NCBI GenBank assembly: GCA_018398585.1
Contig: JAGTTD010000021.1
Coordinates: 828,501-892,500 of the forward strand
Length of the DNA stretch: 64,000 bases
Source: Simmondsia chinensis
Taxonomy: Eukaryota; Streptophyta; Magnoliopsida; Caryophyllales; Simmondsiaceae
Direction of reading: 5' to 3'
Shown: positions 21,696-33,889 of the stretch, one piece after another
Position numbering within the stretch: the stretch's first letter is position 1
Layout: every line of letters begins with the position of its first letter
Notes under the pieces: model-generated
What the model saw: the letters and a program-made list of their open reading frames with translations, nothing else
Databases searched by the model: none
Told to the model about the DNA's origin: nothing
Position numbers and translations under genes: made by a program

Positions 21696-22254
21696 TAGGG
21701 ATGGTAATAGCGGGTTTTACCAGCCCCGTTTGGGGCGGGTACAGATATAAGTGGGGCGGGTAGTCGGTACGGGTTCGGTGTACCCGCCCCGTACCCGTCA
21801 CGGGTATGGGGCGGGTACGGTATAGTTTTGTACCCGCCCCGCTCCGCTCCACCTCATATACGCCATATCCGCTTTATTTTGTACATAATTAACCTTCAAA
21901 TTAAAAAAAAAATACGTGTTTAAATTCAATAACCCAAATTGTTTAATGTTATAAAAAAATATAATTAATTTTTAAAAGTAGTATTAAATAACTAATATAA
22001 TCCGGTATAGATAATCGTTTTCTACGCACATTAGAGAGGGTAAAGGGCGGGTAATGCATACCTGTTGGATACCCGCGGTAATGGGGCGGGTACGGGTATC
22101 AGTTTGTACCCGTCGGGGCGGGTACATGTATCCACTTCATACTCTTGGCGGGTAATGGGGCGGGTACGGATATAGGATTTGGGTGGAGGATACGGGTATG
22201 GAGGAGACACCCCCCGTACCCGCCCCGCCCCGCCCCGCCCCATTGTCATCCCTA
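21696..22254. mobile_element. Non-autonomous hAT-like element, GC-rich
   Basis: The left end TAGGGATGGTAATAGCGGGT and the right end (complement TAGGGATGACAATGGGGCGG) are imperfect terminal inverted repeats. Both flanks are packed with GGGCGGGTACGGGTA words. An 8-bp target pair GTTCCTTG and ATTCCCCG is only partly matched. No transposase. It ends about 130 bp before the lipase 5' exon. Confidence 0.75.
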
Positions 22255-22299
22255 ATTCCCCGTTTGACCATTCTCTTCATACATAACCGACACGTGTCC

Positions 22300-22485
22300 A
22301 TATTAATAAACCCAAAGCAACGTCGAAGATAAAAGAAAATAGCAATCACAAAACAAGATCAAGAAAAAGAAAAGCCCTTTTCTTTGGATTGGAGTAAGGG
22401 ATAGCGATATATTTCCGAATAATTTAGCATATTCCATTCATAATCCTTCGATTTGAAGTTATTTACACTCAATTCGGAGCTTCAG
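22300..22485 (+). promoter_or_regulatory. Lipase promoter-proximal region and 5'UTR exon
   Basis: The non-coding leader ends at the donor TTCAG|GTTTGC at 22485, and the acceptor ATTTGCAG ends at 23751. The coding start follows 13 bp later. The transcription start is not certain; the leader probably starts between 22330 and 22390. Confidence 0.5.
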
Positions 22486-22651
22486 GTTTGCTTTTATTCT
22501 CTCTTTCTATCAATTTTCTCATTTTGATGTTTCAATTTCATTTTGACGTCTTGATTAGGGTTAGGGTTTGATGTTTCGGAGAATTTGTTTGATTATGTTC
22601 AGGTCAATTTCTCTTTTGATTTGCGATTAGGGTTAATTAGTTGAATTTGTG

Positions 22652-22767
22652 GGTCATCGGAAACAGCCTCTCGGCAGGGTTACACCCTGAAGGGGTAAGG
22701 CTGCGTACATCCAACCCCGCTTGGGTGGGAGCCCTTGAAGCACTGGGTCTATTGTTGTTGTTGTTGT
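22652..22767 (+). mobile_element. 5'-truncated SINE or RTE tail in lipase 5'UTR intron
   Basis: Only the RTE-type 3' part (GGAAACAGCCTCTCGGCAGG through the TTG repeat) is present. A 13-bp perfect target duplication AGTTGAATTTGTG is at 22639-22651 and 22768-22780. Confidence 0.88.
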
Positions 22768-23207
22768 AGTTGAATTTGTGTGTTTTGCGTCTGTAATTCA
22801 GTTTCTTTGTTTAAAAGTTTTGAAATTTCTTTACGATGTGTGCAATTTGTTGATATTATTGAGTTTGTCGAATGGATTTCTTGTTGTTTTTAATTTGTTG
22901 TACATGATCAAAAAGTATTTATCTTTCCGTTGGGGAAGATTAGTTACACTTATTGGGGCCCCTTCTGCGTGGTTTTAGCTGTTCTAATCAAATATTAAGT
23001 GACTGTGTTTAAGTACTCCATATATGAGTCTAATCGAATCTCACATTAGAATTGTAGGAGAGAAGAGATCTCTCTGTAAGTATAGTGGGTTACTCCATTT
23101 ATTGCCAATTAGTTTTAGGATGGAATTCCAATTGAGCTTATATGTGGATCTCATTTGTGTCATCTCTGTGGGTTTGGCCTAAAAAAGCCCGGTTAAATTT
23201 GATAGAC

Positions 23208-23512
23208 TATTTGGTCAAGTTGTGAAAACGTGCATTTTTTAGAAAATGCTTTGAGGAGAAGCACTTCTATGTAATATGCTATATATATATATAGGAGTAT
23301 TTTGTCTGTAAAATTTAAGCTTTTACTTTCATTTTTGCTTTAAACAAGAAACATTACTTTCCTACTTTTGTTTGAAAGCAGAAAATTAACTTCTATTTCT
23401 AACTAAAAGTACTTCTTTTTCGAGACAAAACTCCTTAAAATATGAAAAAAAGGTGCTTTTTTTCAGGAACAAATGACTTTTTCCCGGAAAAAACGCTTGG
23501 CCAAACAAGCAT
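23208..23512. repeat. MITE in lipase 5'UTR intron
   Basis: CTATTTGGTCAAGTTGTG at the left and CGCTTGGCCAAACAAGC at the right are imperfect inverted repeats, with AGAAGCACTTCT-type words inside, as in the MITE at 62222. Confidence 0.55.
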
Positions 23513-23764
23513 TAAATATGTGAACAGAACGCGATCACGACTGAGAACTAGATGGGAATTATAACTTTGAATTGAATTACTTCCCTAACTATTGGCTTAC
23601 AGATTTTGTGCATTGTCATTTGTGCATTGTCATTTAAGACTTGAATTGGGAATTAGCTTATTTTTCCTTTCCTCTCAAAGAGGAAATGAAGTTGATAGTG
23701 CTGTTTGCTATTTTTTTTTGCGTTCATCTGTTGGGATTTTTATATTTGCAGAGACTGGAACTTT

Positions 23765-26700
23765 ATGGCAACCGCGACAATGGCAACAGCGGCTGGTGCA
23801 GCCGCTTTACTATACTATACATTGAATAAGAAATTGCAATTGGGTGCAAGTGTAGTAGATGATGATGAAAATAGCAGTGACTTCCATACTGGTGCTCCTC
23901 TAGGAATTGAAAGAGTTTCAACTAGACTAATTCAAGCACCTGCAACGTGGTTGGAGACGATTTCAACGTTGTCAGAGACCCTTCGGTTTACTTATTCTGA
24001 GACTTTGGGGAAATGGCCCATTGGGGATTTGGCTTTTGGGATTAGTTTCCTTTTGAAGAGGCAGGTTAGCTTTTATTGCATATAATTTATGTACGCTTGC
24101 TCGAGTGGCTTGGGGCCCCTCTTTGTCATTTTCATTTTCAATTTTTTGTTTCCAAGACACCGAAAAGCTAGGCTTTGAAAATGATTTTTTCCTGTTCTCA
24201 ATTTCATTTCAACTTTACCTATGCTTGCATAGAAGACATTTTAGGTCTCGTACGGGATTGTTACATTTTCTGCTTGTAGGTGTAGCTTTCTCCTACATTC
24301 TTTCTGGTTGCTCCCGTTGTACCTGATAATCCATAACCTTGTTTGAAAGTTTGCATTCCAGTTCAACTCTTCTTCTGGCTTAGCTGCTACTGCCGCCCCT
24401 CTCTTTCACTTAAATTGCGTTTGATACCTGCTAAAGCAAACATGGTTCGGGGAAGGAAGCCTTCAATCCTTTCTCATGCACTTTTCTGAATAATTAGTCT
24501 TCTTTGCATTTGCAATCAGAAAGTACGTGGCTTATATATTTCATTTTGTTGAATTTTGGAAACATCATAAAACTGTCTATTTTTCTAGAATTTAAGATTG
24601 ATGCAACCAAAACACCAAAGACTACCAAGTAATATCAACTTGAGTTTTAGACAAACCACTGTAAGTGAGAGTCTGGATGATTGAGAGCTAGCTTGGAATA
24701 TATATTTTCACCCTAGGGAGAAATAGTAGGCTCTGCAGTCATCCCATAAAACTAGTGATAAAATTTATAAGAGGATAAGACATTGCGTGGAGATTCATCT
24801 TCCGTTCAACAAGCTAATGGGCAGTATTGGTCCCTAAAGTTTGTAAGTTTGTCCAAATTGGACTATTGTTTTTGTCTCTTATTCACAACAGTCTCTAATA
24901 TATGTAAGCTTGTTCAAATTGGTCCATCATCTTTTTCTTCGTTTAAAATAGCCCCTTATGTTTTATTTTATAACGAAATTGGTTCCTCACTTTTTTTTTA
25001 ATCTAGTGTTGGGTCACTAGATGGAGGACCAATTTTGTCATAGGATAGAAAAATGATGGACTATTTTAAAAAGGGTAAGGGACTAGTTTGAACAAATTTA
25101 CAAACCTTACACACTATTTTGGACAAAAGAAAAGATGAATGACCAATTTGAACAAATCTACAAACATTAGGGACCGACAGTGTAAATAATCGATCAAATC
25201 ACTAGCTAACCCCATCTTCTTCTTTGTGTAATCTTTGGTAATTATCTCTCATTGATCAGCTGATAAGCCCCTATCTTCATCTGTATGTAATCTTTGGTAA
25301 TTATCTCGCATTGATGACCTGATAAGCTTTGCCTTGATAGATTTAACACCATCTCTGAAATCCTCTGCCTTTAGGTGAACAACTGCTGCCTGATTATTTT
25401 AATTTACTTTCAGTTTTCTGCCGTCACTGGGAGTTATTCATCTCTTTACCCCTTGCTACCCGGTCGTCAGTATATTTCGCTTCTCCTTCATGGGTTTTGC
25501 TAGGAGATTGTATAGACATGATGCCATCTGGCGAGTTATTGCAATAGGTGACATATGAAAGGGCTGCAAGGGCAAAGATAGATTAATTATAATGCGCTGA
25601 GGCTTCATTGTTATTGTCTAGCTCACCTCTGGTATGGAAGACTATGTAGGCTGCAGTAACGAATAAATACCCTCAGCTTCTAACTCCTGAATGTTGTTAA
25701 AGCATCCCTCCCCCCCAAAAAAAAAATAAAAATAAATTATGGACGTCAATTGTTAAACCATGTCATTCTATGTGGGATGATACCATGACTGGGGTGCCAA
25801 AAAGTAGTTTAGACCTTAGTTGGAATGCTATGCTATATGGTTAAGATTGCGATTCTCTAATGTATTTGGTTGAAAAGGAATGCTAGGATTTTTATAGACC
25901 ATCATATGCCAAATAACTTATTGGAAAATGTGGTCTTTTTAGGAGCTTTTTGCACATAGGGCTTTGAGGGCTTTGCAGAGGCTTTGTGTTATTAGTTCAT
26001 GGTTATTTTAATGTTACATGTTTGTAATTTAGAGGAATCTTGTCGTTAACTCTTTGTAATTCTGTCTCTTAATATTATTTTTTTTTTCTGATCAACAAAA
26101 AAGCTGTGGAGACCCTATTTCTGACTTATGCTTGTTGAATCTGTCATCCTTGATATGTTGGTTGAAAAATCCTTCGCATGATTAATTGTTTATCTTACTG
26201 TTTTGACTACTCTTGCACTATGGATTTCTAGTGTGCAAGGTTGTCAACTTCCCTCTTCCAGGTTAATGAATGACTGAATGGTATTGATTTTCCAGGGGAA
26301 CTTACGTGTCGATAGTGTTTTTGGAGGAAAAGATAGTTTGCAATTGAAGGGACCTGATGTAGCTGATGAACTAAGATGTCTATTGCATTTGCTGACTCTT
26401 TGCTGGCATTTTTCAAAGAAGCCATTCCCATTGTTTTTGAAGGAGACTGGCTATTCTGAAGATGATGTTCTTCTGCAGGAACCTAAAGCAGGGGTAAGTA
26501 ATTGTGTAGTGAATACATCTGCTATTTCGTTCACATAGGGTTGTATTTCTGTTAGCTTCTTTTAAAACATTGACGTGTCTTCTATTTCTCCAACACAGAG
26601 TTGTGCACAAGGCGATTCTAGTGATTAGCTTAATGGTTGTTGTGTAATGAATTTTGAGCTAACCATTGATGCATAGACTTTGGATCTTATTTGCTAATAT

Positions 26701-29700
26701 ATATTTATAAATTATATATTTAAATCTATCAAAGAGGCATAACAAATAATGGTTGTATGGCCTTTCGTTCAATGTTTTGAAGACATTAGTCTTATATGAT
26801 AAGCAACTTATGTTCTCCTAGAGAATTTTAATCAGTTGTTGCAATCGGTGTTTACACGACATTATGACTACAGCTGCGAACCATTATTTGATTCTAATCC
26901 AAAATAACTGAAAAAATATGTCAGTACTTCTTGCAATTACTCTTTCTTCTCTGAAGGTCCCAATTAGCTTAGCCGGTAAAGTTTCTAGGAGGTGGTGTCC
27001 GAGACCTAGGGTGGAATCCCACCTTCATTATTTGGGGGAGGGGTTTAATGGGATTTGGGAAAAACTACCCCCTTGTGCAGGCCATATGGGTTCCTTACCA
27101 TTAAAAGAAGAAATTACTCTTTAAGGTCTCCTTTCGTTCTTATACATCCTTTTATCTGTTGCAGATATTAAAGCCTGCATTTACAATCCTTTCTGATGAC
27201 AAGAGAAAGCAGTTCCTCCTTTTGATACGTGGAACGCATAGTATAAAGGACACGCTGACAGCCGTAACAGGAGCAGTTGTTCCTTTCCATCATACAGTTG
27301 TTCATGAGGAAGGAGTAAGCGATGTAGTTTTAGGATACGCGCACTGCGGCATGGTTGCAGCTGCTCGATGGATAGCAAAGTTGGCAACTCCCTGTCTCAT
27401 CGAAGCTCTAGAGAACCATCCGGATTATAAACTGAAGGTAACTATCGCTGTCTTGGGTTTTTTTTTTTTTTTTTTTTTTTGTTGGGTTTTTTTTTTTTTT
27501 TTTGTGGGGGGGGGGGGGGGGGGGGGGGTGGTTGGGGAAGAAAACTCTTGCCTTTCGAAGGTCTTGGCAGCTTGACACGTTACTTAACTGTTGCTTGTGT
27601 CTTGCATTAATGCCAGCCTTCAGGTAGGAAATGCTGATTGATTTACTTACACTTTTTTCATTTTTTTTTTTTTTCTGATCGGTAGAATAAATTTCTCGAG
27701 GAGTTGAGTATTTCATCTGTACAAATCAGTTTGAGGACTGCGTAAACTGGTGGTCGGTGAAAAAATGTTGTGTAACTGTCCTTGTTTTTTTGCAGATAGT
27801 GGGGCATTCTTTGGGAGGGGGAACAGCAGCACTTCTAACTTACATATTGCGTGAGAAGAAGGAATTCTCTTCCACATCATGTGTGACATTTGCGCCAGGT
27901 TTGTATCTCGTGCGTTTTTATTTGTTACCCATGAGGGAACATAAGTTGGCTTATGTTGAAAGATGTTTTTATTTTATACATACATATATATATATATATA
28001 CTAGTCAATTGTATGATAGCTAGCGTAAGTTCTGTTCTTTAATTGATTCAATGTTGCTACCAATGAGGACTCGTTTTAACTGATGTCCAACTATAATGCA
28101 GCTGCTTGTATGACATGGGAATTGGCAGAATCGGGTATGGATGTTATTACTTCTGTCGTCAATGGAGCAGATCTAGTCCCTACTTTCTCAGCTGCATCAG
28201 TAGATGATTTACGAGCAGAGGTTCGTTTTGTTGATCTTGCCGACCTAGCCTTGTTGGGTGTTACTATCGCTGGGGCTTATTTGTTTGTCAAAAGACTTGG
28301 GCTCTGTTTGATAGATGGGAAACCCACTTCCCTCGGAAAATTTTTGCCTTCCAAAGAAAATCAAAATCTACTTGAGCTCTTCAGTTGTTTGATTCAGCGG
28401 AAAACATACTGCCATGTCGTAATGTTTGTTGTTTCAGTTAAAAAGAAAACATTTTCCATCAATCATTATACATCTTTTTATGGGATAACATAAATAGCAA
28501 TACAACATACATAACAATTGCTAAAAACAAAATCTTTGGTGTGCTTGGAATGTTGACTTCCCTCATTTTGCATGAAGTCATTTTCCACCCATTGGGTGAG
28601 GAAGCTTTTTCATTTGAGAATATTTCCCGTCAAAATATGCGCGCCAAACAACGGAAAATAAGACTAGCGATTCCCATAATCTAGTTTTCTTTTCAAACAG
28701 CCTTGATTGAATCATTCACAATTCATCTCTGTCACTAGCAACATGAATGGAAGGCCAAGCTACCTATGGTGCGATGAATATGTACTGGGGTCTGTCCCTC
28801 ATGTGGGTCTGTGATCCAGAGGAGTCTGGAACAGACTGACAATGTTAAGAAGGCCATTGTATAATGGTCAAATTGTCATGTACACGATTAGAAGTTATAT
28901 AATGGTACTTCGAGGATAACATTCCTAAATTATAGTAAACCCCCCATCTTATTTGGCTTAAAAATAGAAAACCTCGCTCATAACAAAAACTGAACACTAT
29001 ATCCCTTCACTTGTTAAAGATTCATTAGTTCACCCTACTTCGCTAAGTTGACTGTCAATTCAAAAAAAAATTTGACCTTTTTCCCTTCCTAATTAGGGTG
29101 GTTTTTCATATATTTTTTATTCTCTTATAAGGGGTTTTCCTGTTTCGAAGCTAAAAGAAATGATTTTTTTTTTTTTTTTTAATTTACCCATGTATTTATA
29201 TGTCAAGGGAGCATGAAAATTAAAAATCGAGTGAACCATTCAAAATATTCCAAGCCCAATGCTGAAAGCTTTGTTTCTTGGGTAAGTAGCTAAAAACTAC
29301 TTTTCTTTCCTTAGTGACCCAAGCTCGATCACTAGAGCCTGTCACATAACATCTGCAACATATTGCTTCTGCGACATTTCACGGGAGCAGACATATGAGT
29401 TGACTTCTTAATTTTTCGAGTTTTTTGTCGTAGTCATATGGGTTCCATTTGGAATTAAGAATATTTGGAGGAAACAAAAATAAGAGGGGAAAAAAATTCA
29501 AGGGAAAGGAAATAGGGAAAAATGACTTTTTTCCTGTTTTAGATGTTTAAGAAAAACAAGGGGAAAAGTAAGTTTCCAAGAAAATGAAGGGTTGTAAATG
29601 AAAAGGCTGGAGAAAAACAGGTTGCAAATGGAAAGGCTACGAAATGACGGGCTGCAGCGAGTTTGGCCCACGATTTATTCTTTTTCTAGTTTTGCAATCT

Positions 29701-31636
29701 ATTTTAAGTGTGAAGTGATTTTCTTCAGAGTCTGTTAAATTTTTTTCAAGTGTTTCATCCAATTTCTTTTCTTTCTGTTTTTCTTTGTGTTCCAAACACT
29801 GGAAGATTTTCTCCTTCATATTTTTTTCCTTTAACAATATTTTTGAGTTCCAAACAGAGCCATAAGGCAAAATTTCTAATGTCGTGTCTTGTTTCAGGTG
29901 ACGGCCTCTGCTTGGTTGAATGATTTGAGGAATCAGATTGAGCAAACCAGGGTTCTCAGTACTGTGTATCGTTCTGCATCGGCATTGAGTTCTCGTCTTC
30001 CATCTATTGCTAGTGCGAGGGCAAAAGTCGCTGGTGCTGGGGCAGTGTTGCGGCCTGTTTCTAACGGAACCCAGGTAAGCCTTGTCTCAAAATTCTCTCT
30101 CAAAATGGGGTACTTGGGACTCTGGTCTAAGACTTGGACACTTTAAATTAGATAAGACTTGAGAAACCTTATAATATAGGTGAGTTTGACCTTCTAGGCG
30201 CGTCTTTTGTCTCTCAATTCGCGTGCCTGATTCTGGGTAACATTGTACGCTGTTGAACAGGAAGCAAAAATGGACTTACACAGTTGCTTGAGATGCTTAA
30301 AGGCTTAAAGACTTGTCTGGTATCATTTTCCGTTTTCAGTTCTTTTGCTTTTTGAGAAATTTAAACCAAATTTTTGAAGTGACTTTTTGTGATTTTTGAT
30401 ATCCTGTCTTTAGTCTTTCAAAGGTTGGGGCAAAAGCTGAAAATTGGATATTAAGAACAGAAAAGAGTTCGTTTTGTGAGCCTATTTCTTATTTTCTCCA
30501 AAGCTTATAGGAAGGATTCTATCTCTAACTTATCTCCTCATGCAAATACCTTTTAAGCTTGTAGCTTTTTTGGGTTTGGGGTCCTCGCCTCCCTTTAAAG
30601 TAGCATCCTGTAAGGGTAAGGTTAAAAAAAAAAACCACCACCACCAACACCTTGCCTTAGTGGGAGCTTTTCAAGCACTGGGATTATTGTTGTTGTATGT
30701 CAAGTGGGGCTACTGATATTTGAACTCTGAAGGTAAAATTTTAAAGTCTGAAGGTTCGTATGGTTTAGTCTCTCAAAAGGGCTTCAGTGATTTTTTTTGT
30801 GTGCTATGTAGGCTGTTATGAGAAGAGCACAGAACATGGCAAATGCAGCATGGAAGCGTCCTGTGCTGCTTTCCTCATTGTCGTGCATCGGTCCTCGACG
30901 TCGTCCTGCAACTATTCTTCCAAAGACCGATGAAAGTACCTCCGAGCCTTCTCTCTCTAAGGCTGGAACTTCTGAACCACTTCTCTCATCCCCTCATCGA
31001 GCTGTCGCTGAGGCCACAACCACCACTGACTTTGATACCATGGATCGACCCGGGCCTTCCTCTGAAGGACCTAGATGGTCAAGCCCTGACCCAATAAGCA
31101 TACATGATGAAATAGATGCTGATGTCACTGATGGCGAGGATGTCGTTGAGCATCACAGAAATGAAGATCACGTGACTGATGTGGAGCTGTGGCACCAACT
31201 CGAGCAAGAGCTCTATGATCGGGACGAAGGTGAAGAAGCTGATGTGGAGAGAGAAATACGGGAAGAAGAAGCGGCTGCCATGGAAGAAGTCGGAGCTAGC
31301 CAGCCTGAAGGTACGTCACAGGAAATGAAGGAAGTGCATAGGTTCTTCCCGCCGGGGAAGATAATGCACATTGTCACTTTTTACGAGGAAGACGATGTTG
31401 AAGGCAACGATTTGTCAAGCGACCCAGAAAATGCCCATTCGTCGGAGGGTAAAATCGGAATTTTCCTGACGCCGAGGCATTTGTACAGTAAGCTGAAGTT
31501 GTCACATAGCATGATTAGTGATCATTTCATGCCGGTTTACAGAAGGCAGATAGAGAAGTTAATCCGGGATCTGGAGAAGGAAGTTTTGGATGATGACGAT
31601 AGGCATCACGGTGAAGGCTCTGGAGTGGTAATATGA
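23765..31636 (+). CDS. Class 3 mono/diacylglycerol lipase-like protein
   Basis: Seven coding exons: 23765-24064, 26296-26493, 27165-27437, 27796-27898, 28102-28220, 29898-30074 and 30812-31636, with GT..AG introns, give 664 aa. An N-terminal hydrophobic stretch (residues 5-20, TMATAAGAAALLYY) suggests membrane association. A mono/diacylglycerol lipase N-terminal region follows, then the class 3 core LLLIRGTHSIKDTLTA and the nucleophile elbow IVGHSLGGG with Ser262. NGADLVP at 312-318 holds the probable catalytic Asp315. The C-terminal third is acidic and low-complexity and ends with a conserved-looking FFPPGKIMHIV segment. Expected role: hydrolysis of acylglycerols; location not shown. It closely recalls Arabidopsis At3g14075. 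All frames are open, so it appears functional. The 5'UTR intron and introns 1, 2, 5 and 6 carry SINEs or MITEs. Confidence 0.93.
24815..25195. repeat. Inverted-repeat MITE in lipase intron 1
   Basis: TTGGTCCCTAAAGTTTGTAA on the left and CTACAAACATTAGGGACC on the right are complementary. The inner words TCCAAATTGG and CCAATTTGAAC also pair. No target duplication was fixed. Confidence 0.65.
26946..27112 (+). mobile_element. tRNA-derived SINE in lipase intron 2
   Basis: TAGCTTAGCCGGTAAAG matches a polymerase III A box and GGGTGGAATCCC a B box, as in tRNA-headed plant SINEs. An 11-bp target duplication AATTACTCTTT is at 26935-26945 and 27113-27123. A relative starts at the lipase stop codon (31640). 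Confidence 0.8.
27458..27528. repeat. Homopolymer cluster T23, T17, G23
   Basis: In lipase intron 3, runs of about 23 T, 17 T and 23 G lie within 71 bases. Exact counts at such runs are unreliable in any assembly. Confidence 0.8.
28296..28708. repeat. MITE in lipase intron 5
   Basis: The left GGGCTCTGTTTGATAGATGG and right TTTTCAAACAGCCTTG form an imperfect terminal inverted repeat. The right interior (GCGCCAAACAACGG) matches the MITE at 9100-9655. It makes a spurious read-through frame after exon 5. Confidence 0.6.
29439..29866. repeat. MITE just before lipase exon 6
   Basis: GGGTTCCATTTGGAATTAAG and TTTTTGAGTTCCAAACAGAG are imperfect inverted repeats, with purine-rich text inside. It ends only about 30 bp before the exon 6 acceptor at 29897, so it probably supplies the polypyrimidine tract or branch site region. 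Confidence 0.55.
30585..30690 (+). mobile_element. Decayed SINE or RTE tail in lipase intron 6
   Basis: The words TAGCATCCTGTAAGGGTAAG, TGGGAGC and AGCACTGGGATTATTGTTGT match the SINE 3' half. An A-run and CCA repeats replace the centre. Confidence 0.6.
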
Positions 31637-31639
31637 AGG

Positions 31640-31808
31640 TACTAGTTAGCTTAGTTGGTTCTCTACAGGTGGTACCCGAGACTCGGGATCAAATCCTGAC
31701 TTCATTAGGGGTGTGGAGATTTTGGGGGATTTCTAGAGAGCTGTCTCCTTGTACAGTCCAACGAAACTTCTTACCATTTATAAAAACGAAAAAGAAGATT
31801 ACAAGGAA
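31640..31808 (+). mobile_element. tRNA-derived SINE in the lipase 3'UTR
   Basis: TAGCTTAGTTGGTTCTCTAC (A box) and GGGATCAAATCC (B box) begin within a few bases of the lipase TGA. The tail CCATTTATAAAAACGAAAAA resembles the copy at 26946. The target duplication is not clear. Confidence 0.7.
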
Positions 31809-31949
31809 AAAAATTTGTTTAACGAGCAATTTTCTCGACCTGACATCAACTTGTATAGAAAAAGACGCCTTTTGACACTGCGGTTGAAACGAAGCGGATT
31901 TCAATGTTTTGATGACGGAGAACGATGATGATTTTGTATGTTGAGGTAG

Positions 31950-32180
31950 AAAAGTTATTAAATATGTCGAGAAGGTTCTTGTTGTGGAGCTTGTATGGGG
32001 GGGAAAACGCTAGGACTGAAGTTTGATGGTGATGAGTGAGTTGCTCTCGTCTGTTTTTTGTCTTGTGATCCTGTATTCTAGTGTTACGGTGATGTATTTT
32101 TTGTCTTTGCTCCTCGTTTCTGTACGGGCCAACTTAGGGCTCGTCTATATGAGTTTTTTTTGTTAATTCTCGATAAAAAA
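31950..32180 (+). mobile_element. LINE fragment: ORF1 C-terminus plus 3'UTR
   Basis: GKTLGLKFDGDE followed by a stop is read near 31999-32038. A 3'UTR of about 140 bp follows, with GGCTCGTCTATATGAG, ending TTAATTCTCGATAAAAAAA. The 3'UTR is internally shorter than in other copies. Confidence 0.65.
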
Positions 32181-32487
32181 ATGACAGCATTGAAGTGACA
32201 ATGCTTTTGCTTCTCACATGAGAGAGAGAGACTTTGGGATAATATTTTGAAGATCCATTGTGCAATGGAATGATTAATTATCATTTCGTACATACGATAA
32301 GAAAGTTACATGCACAGTCCTCAAAATCCCGCTAATTCCTCCCCATATGTTGAAGGCAGAATTCGATCGCAAGTCTCGTCTTAGTGCAAAATTCTTTGGT
32401 CATGAAGAGCTTGACTAGGGCCAACTCTTATCCATTTAGATGTATGACATAATTATGCATCGAGTAAATAAGATTGCTTATTATTTT

Positions 32488-32942
32488 CAAGGTTTTTTTT
32501 TTTACTAAAAATCATAAATTTCAGGTATGCTTTTAAAAAATTATATAAAATTTCTATTTTTTAATAGCATACGGATTTTTCAAAATTTTTAATGTCACAC
32601 CTTAATGATTCGTTAATATTTCGTTAGTTTTTCCAAACATGGGATTTAAAAAAATATTTTTTTTAAATATATAAATTATTTTTTTAGACATTTACAAAAT
32701 TTTTAGATATGAAAATGTTTTTAAAAAAATGTTTTGACATTATTTTGTATGTAAATTTGATCTTTTTTTTAATTATTTTTTCTCTTTTTTTAAAAGTATC
32801 ATGTCATCAAAAAATAACTTATTTTAACGGTGTTGGATTAATTAAAAATTTTGGAAAGTATAGGTGTTACATTGAAAAATTAAAAAATTTAAGTGGTTTT
32901 ATAAAACCGTGCCTAGAATTTAGGTGATTTCAGTAAAAAAAA
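32488..32942. repeat. Inverted-repeat MITE, family B (copy 3)
   Basis: The left TTTTACTAAAAATCATAAAT and right AGGTGATTTCAGTAAAAAAA are complementary in part. The inner words TTTTCAAAATTTTTAATGTC and GTTACATTGAAAAATTAAAA are typical of the family. Confidence 0.6.
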
Positions 32943-33889
32943 ATCTTATTTTATATCAATACCATATAATTTTCTTAAGAAAAGGCTACAATTTATTAAT
33001 TGGCAATTTCCTTGGTGACCATTCAACCAAACCCAATGTGTCATGATCAAATACATTTTACTTAAGCAATGGGTCAAGATACGAGTGTAAACGAATCAAA
33101 CGTCTAATAAATTACTTCTGTATTATTATTAAAAGTTAGTCCATGATTGATTTGAGAGTTCAATAAGTAGATGAGCCGAGTTAGAGTAAGGATAATGATT
33201 TTAACAAGCCGAGTTCGTCGAGGATGGTGCTTAATTTGTTAAAATTTATGAATAATTCTGTTCAAAGCTTGTTAAAGTACATCAAGAAATCAATTAGCGC
33301 TAATCAAGAATCGGTATTGACTTGATAAGAGTTTGTTTATTGTTCGACAGTAACTCAAGAATGGATCAATGGTGATACAGTAGCTCAAATATGTCGGTAT
33401 GGTAGTGACCCTTTGCAATCAAATTATCATACGATATCTTAAATCAATATGATTGGGTCGCATCGAGGGTTATAACTATTATGGTCAAACGAGAAGGATG
33501 GAACTATGAGTTATACCCTTCACGAGATTATCTGTATTATGTATATGCTTTTACATATTCATAATATTATATTGTTCATTGAGTATGTTTTTCTAGTATA
33601 TAAGTCACTGTGCATCATGCATGATCAATTTTATCTTTTTTCCCAATTCATCTCCTATCATAGAGTATTTATGCTCCACTATTATATCCAATATTAATTA
33701 AGCACTACTTTGTTACAATTCGGTGTTACTCGTTTGACCACGTATTAGTTAAAATGAGATATTATACATTAAAGTCTTTAAAATTGGATTATAAACTCAT
33801 AATTTTTGAATATTCTCACCTTTAATGCATTTTTGACATTTATAAATCGTTAACGAGGTAGATCATATAACATGAAGGAGGCATTGCAT
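32943..33889. other. Intergenic DNA with weak hAT-like remnant
   Basis: No gene. The words GAGCCGAGTTAGAGT and AAGCCGAGTTCGTCGAGG near 33170-33230 point to the CGAGC family. The rest is AT-rich and unassigned. Confidence 0.4.

Noticed and set aside
27408..27716. Proline/lysine-rich open frame on the minus strand
   Set aside because: It comes from the poly-G and poly-T runs in a lipase intron.
28221..28493. Read-through extension of lipase exon 5
   Set aside because: A GT donor at 28221 and the following exon at 29898 restore the family sequence (DDLRAEVTASAW); the extension is intron and MITE.
30843..31097. Alternative-frame open frame inside the last lipase exon
   Set aside because: It is a shadow of the lipase frame, whose continuity and splice phases are clear.
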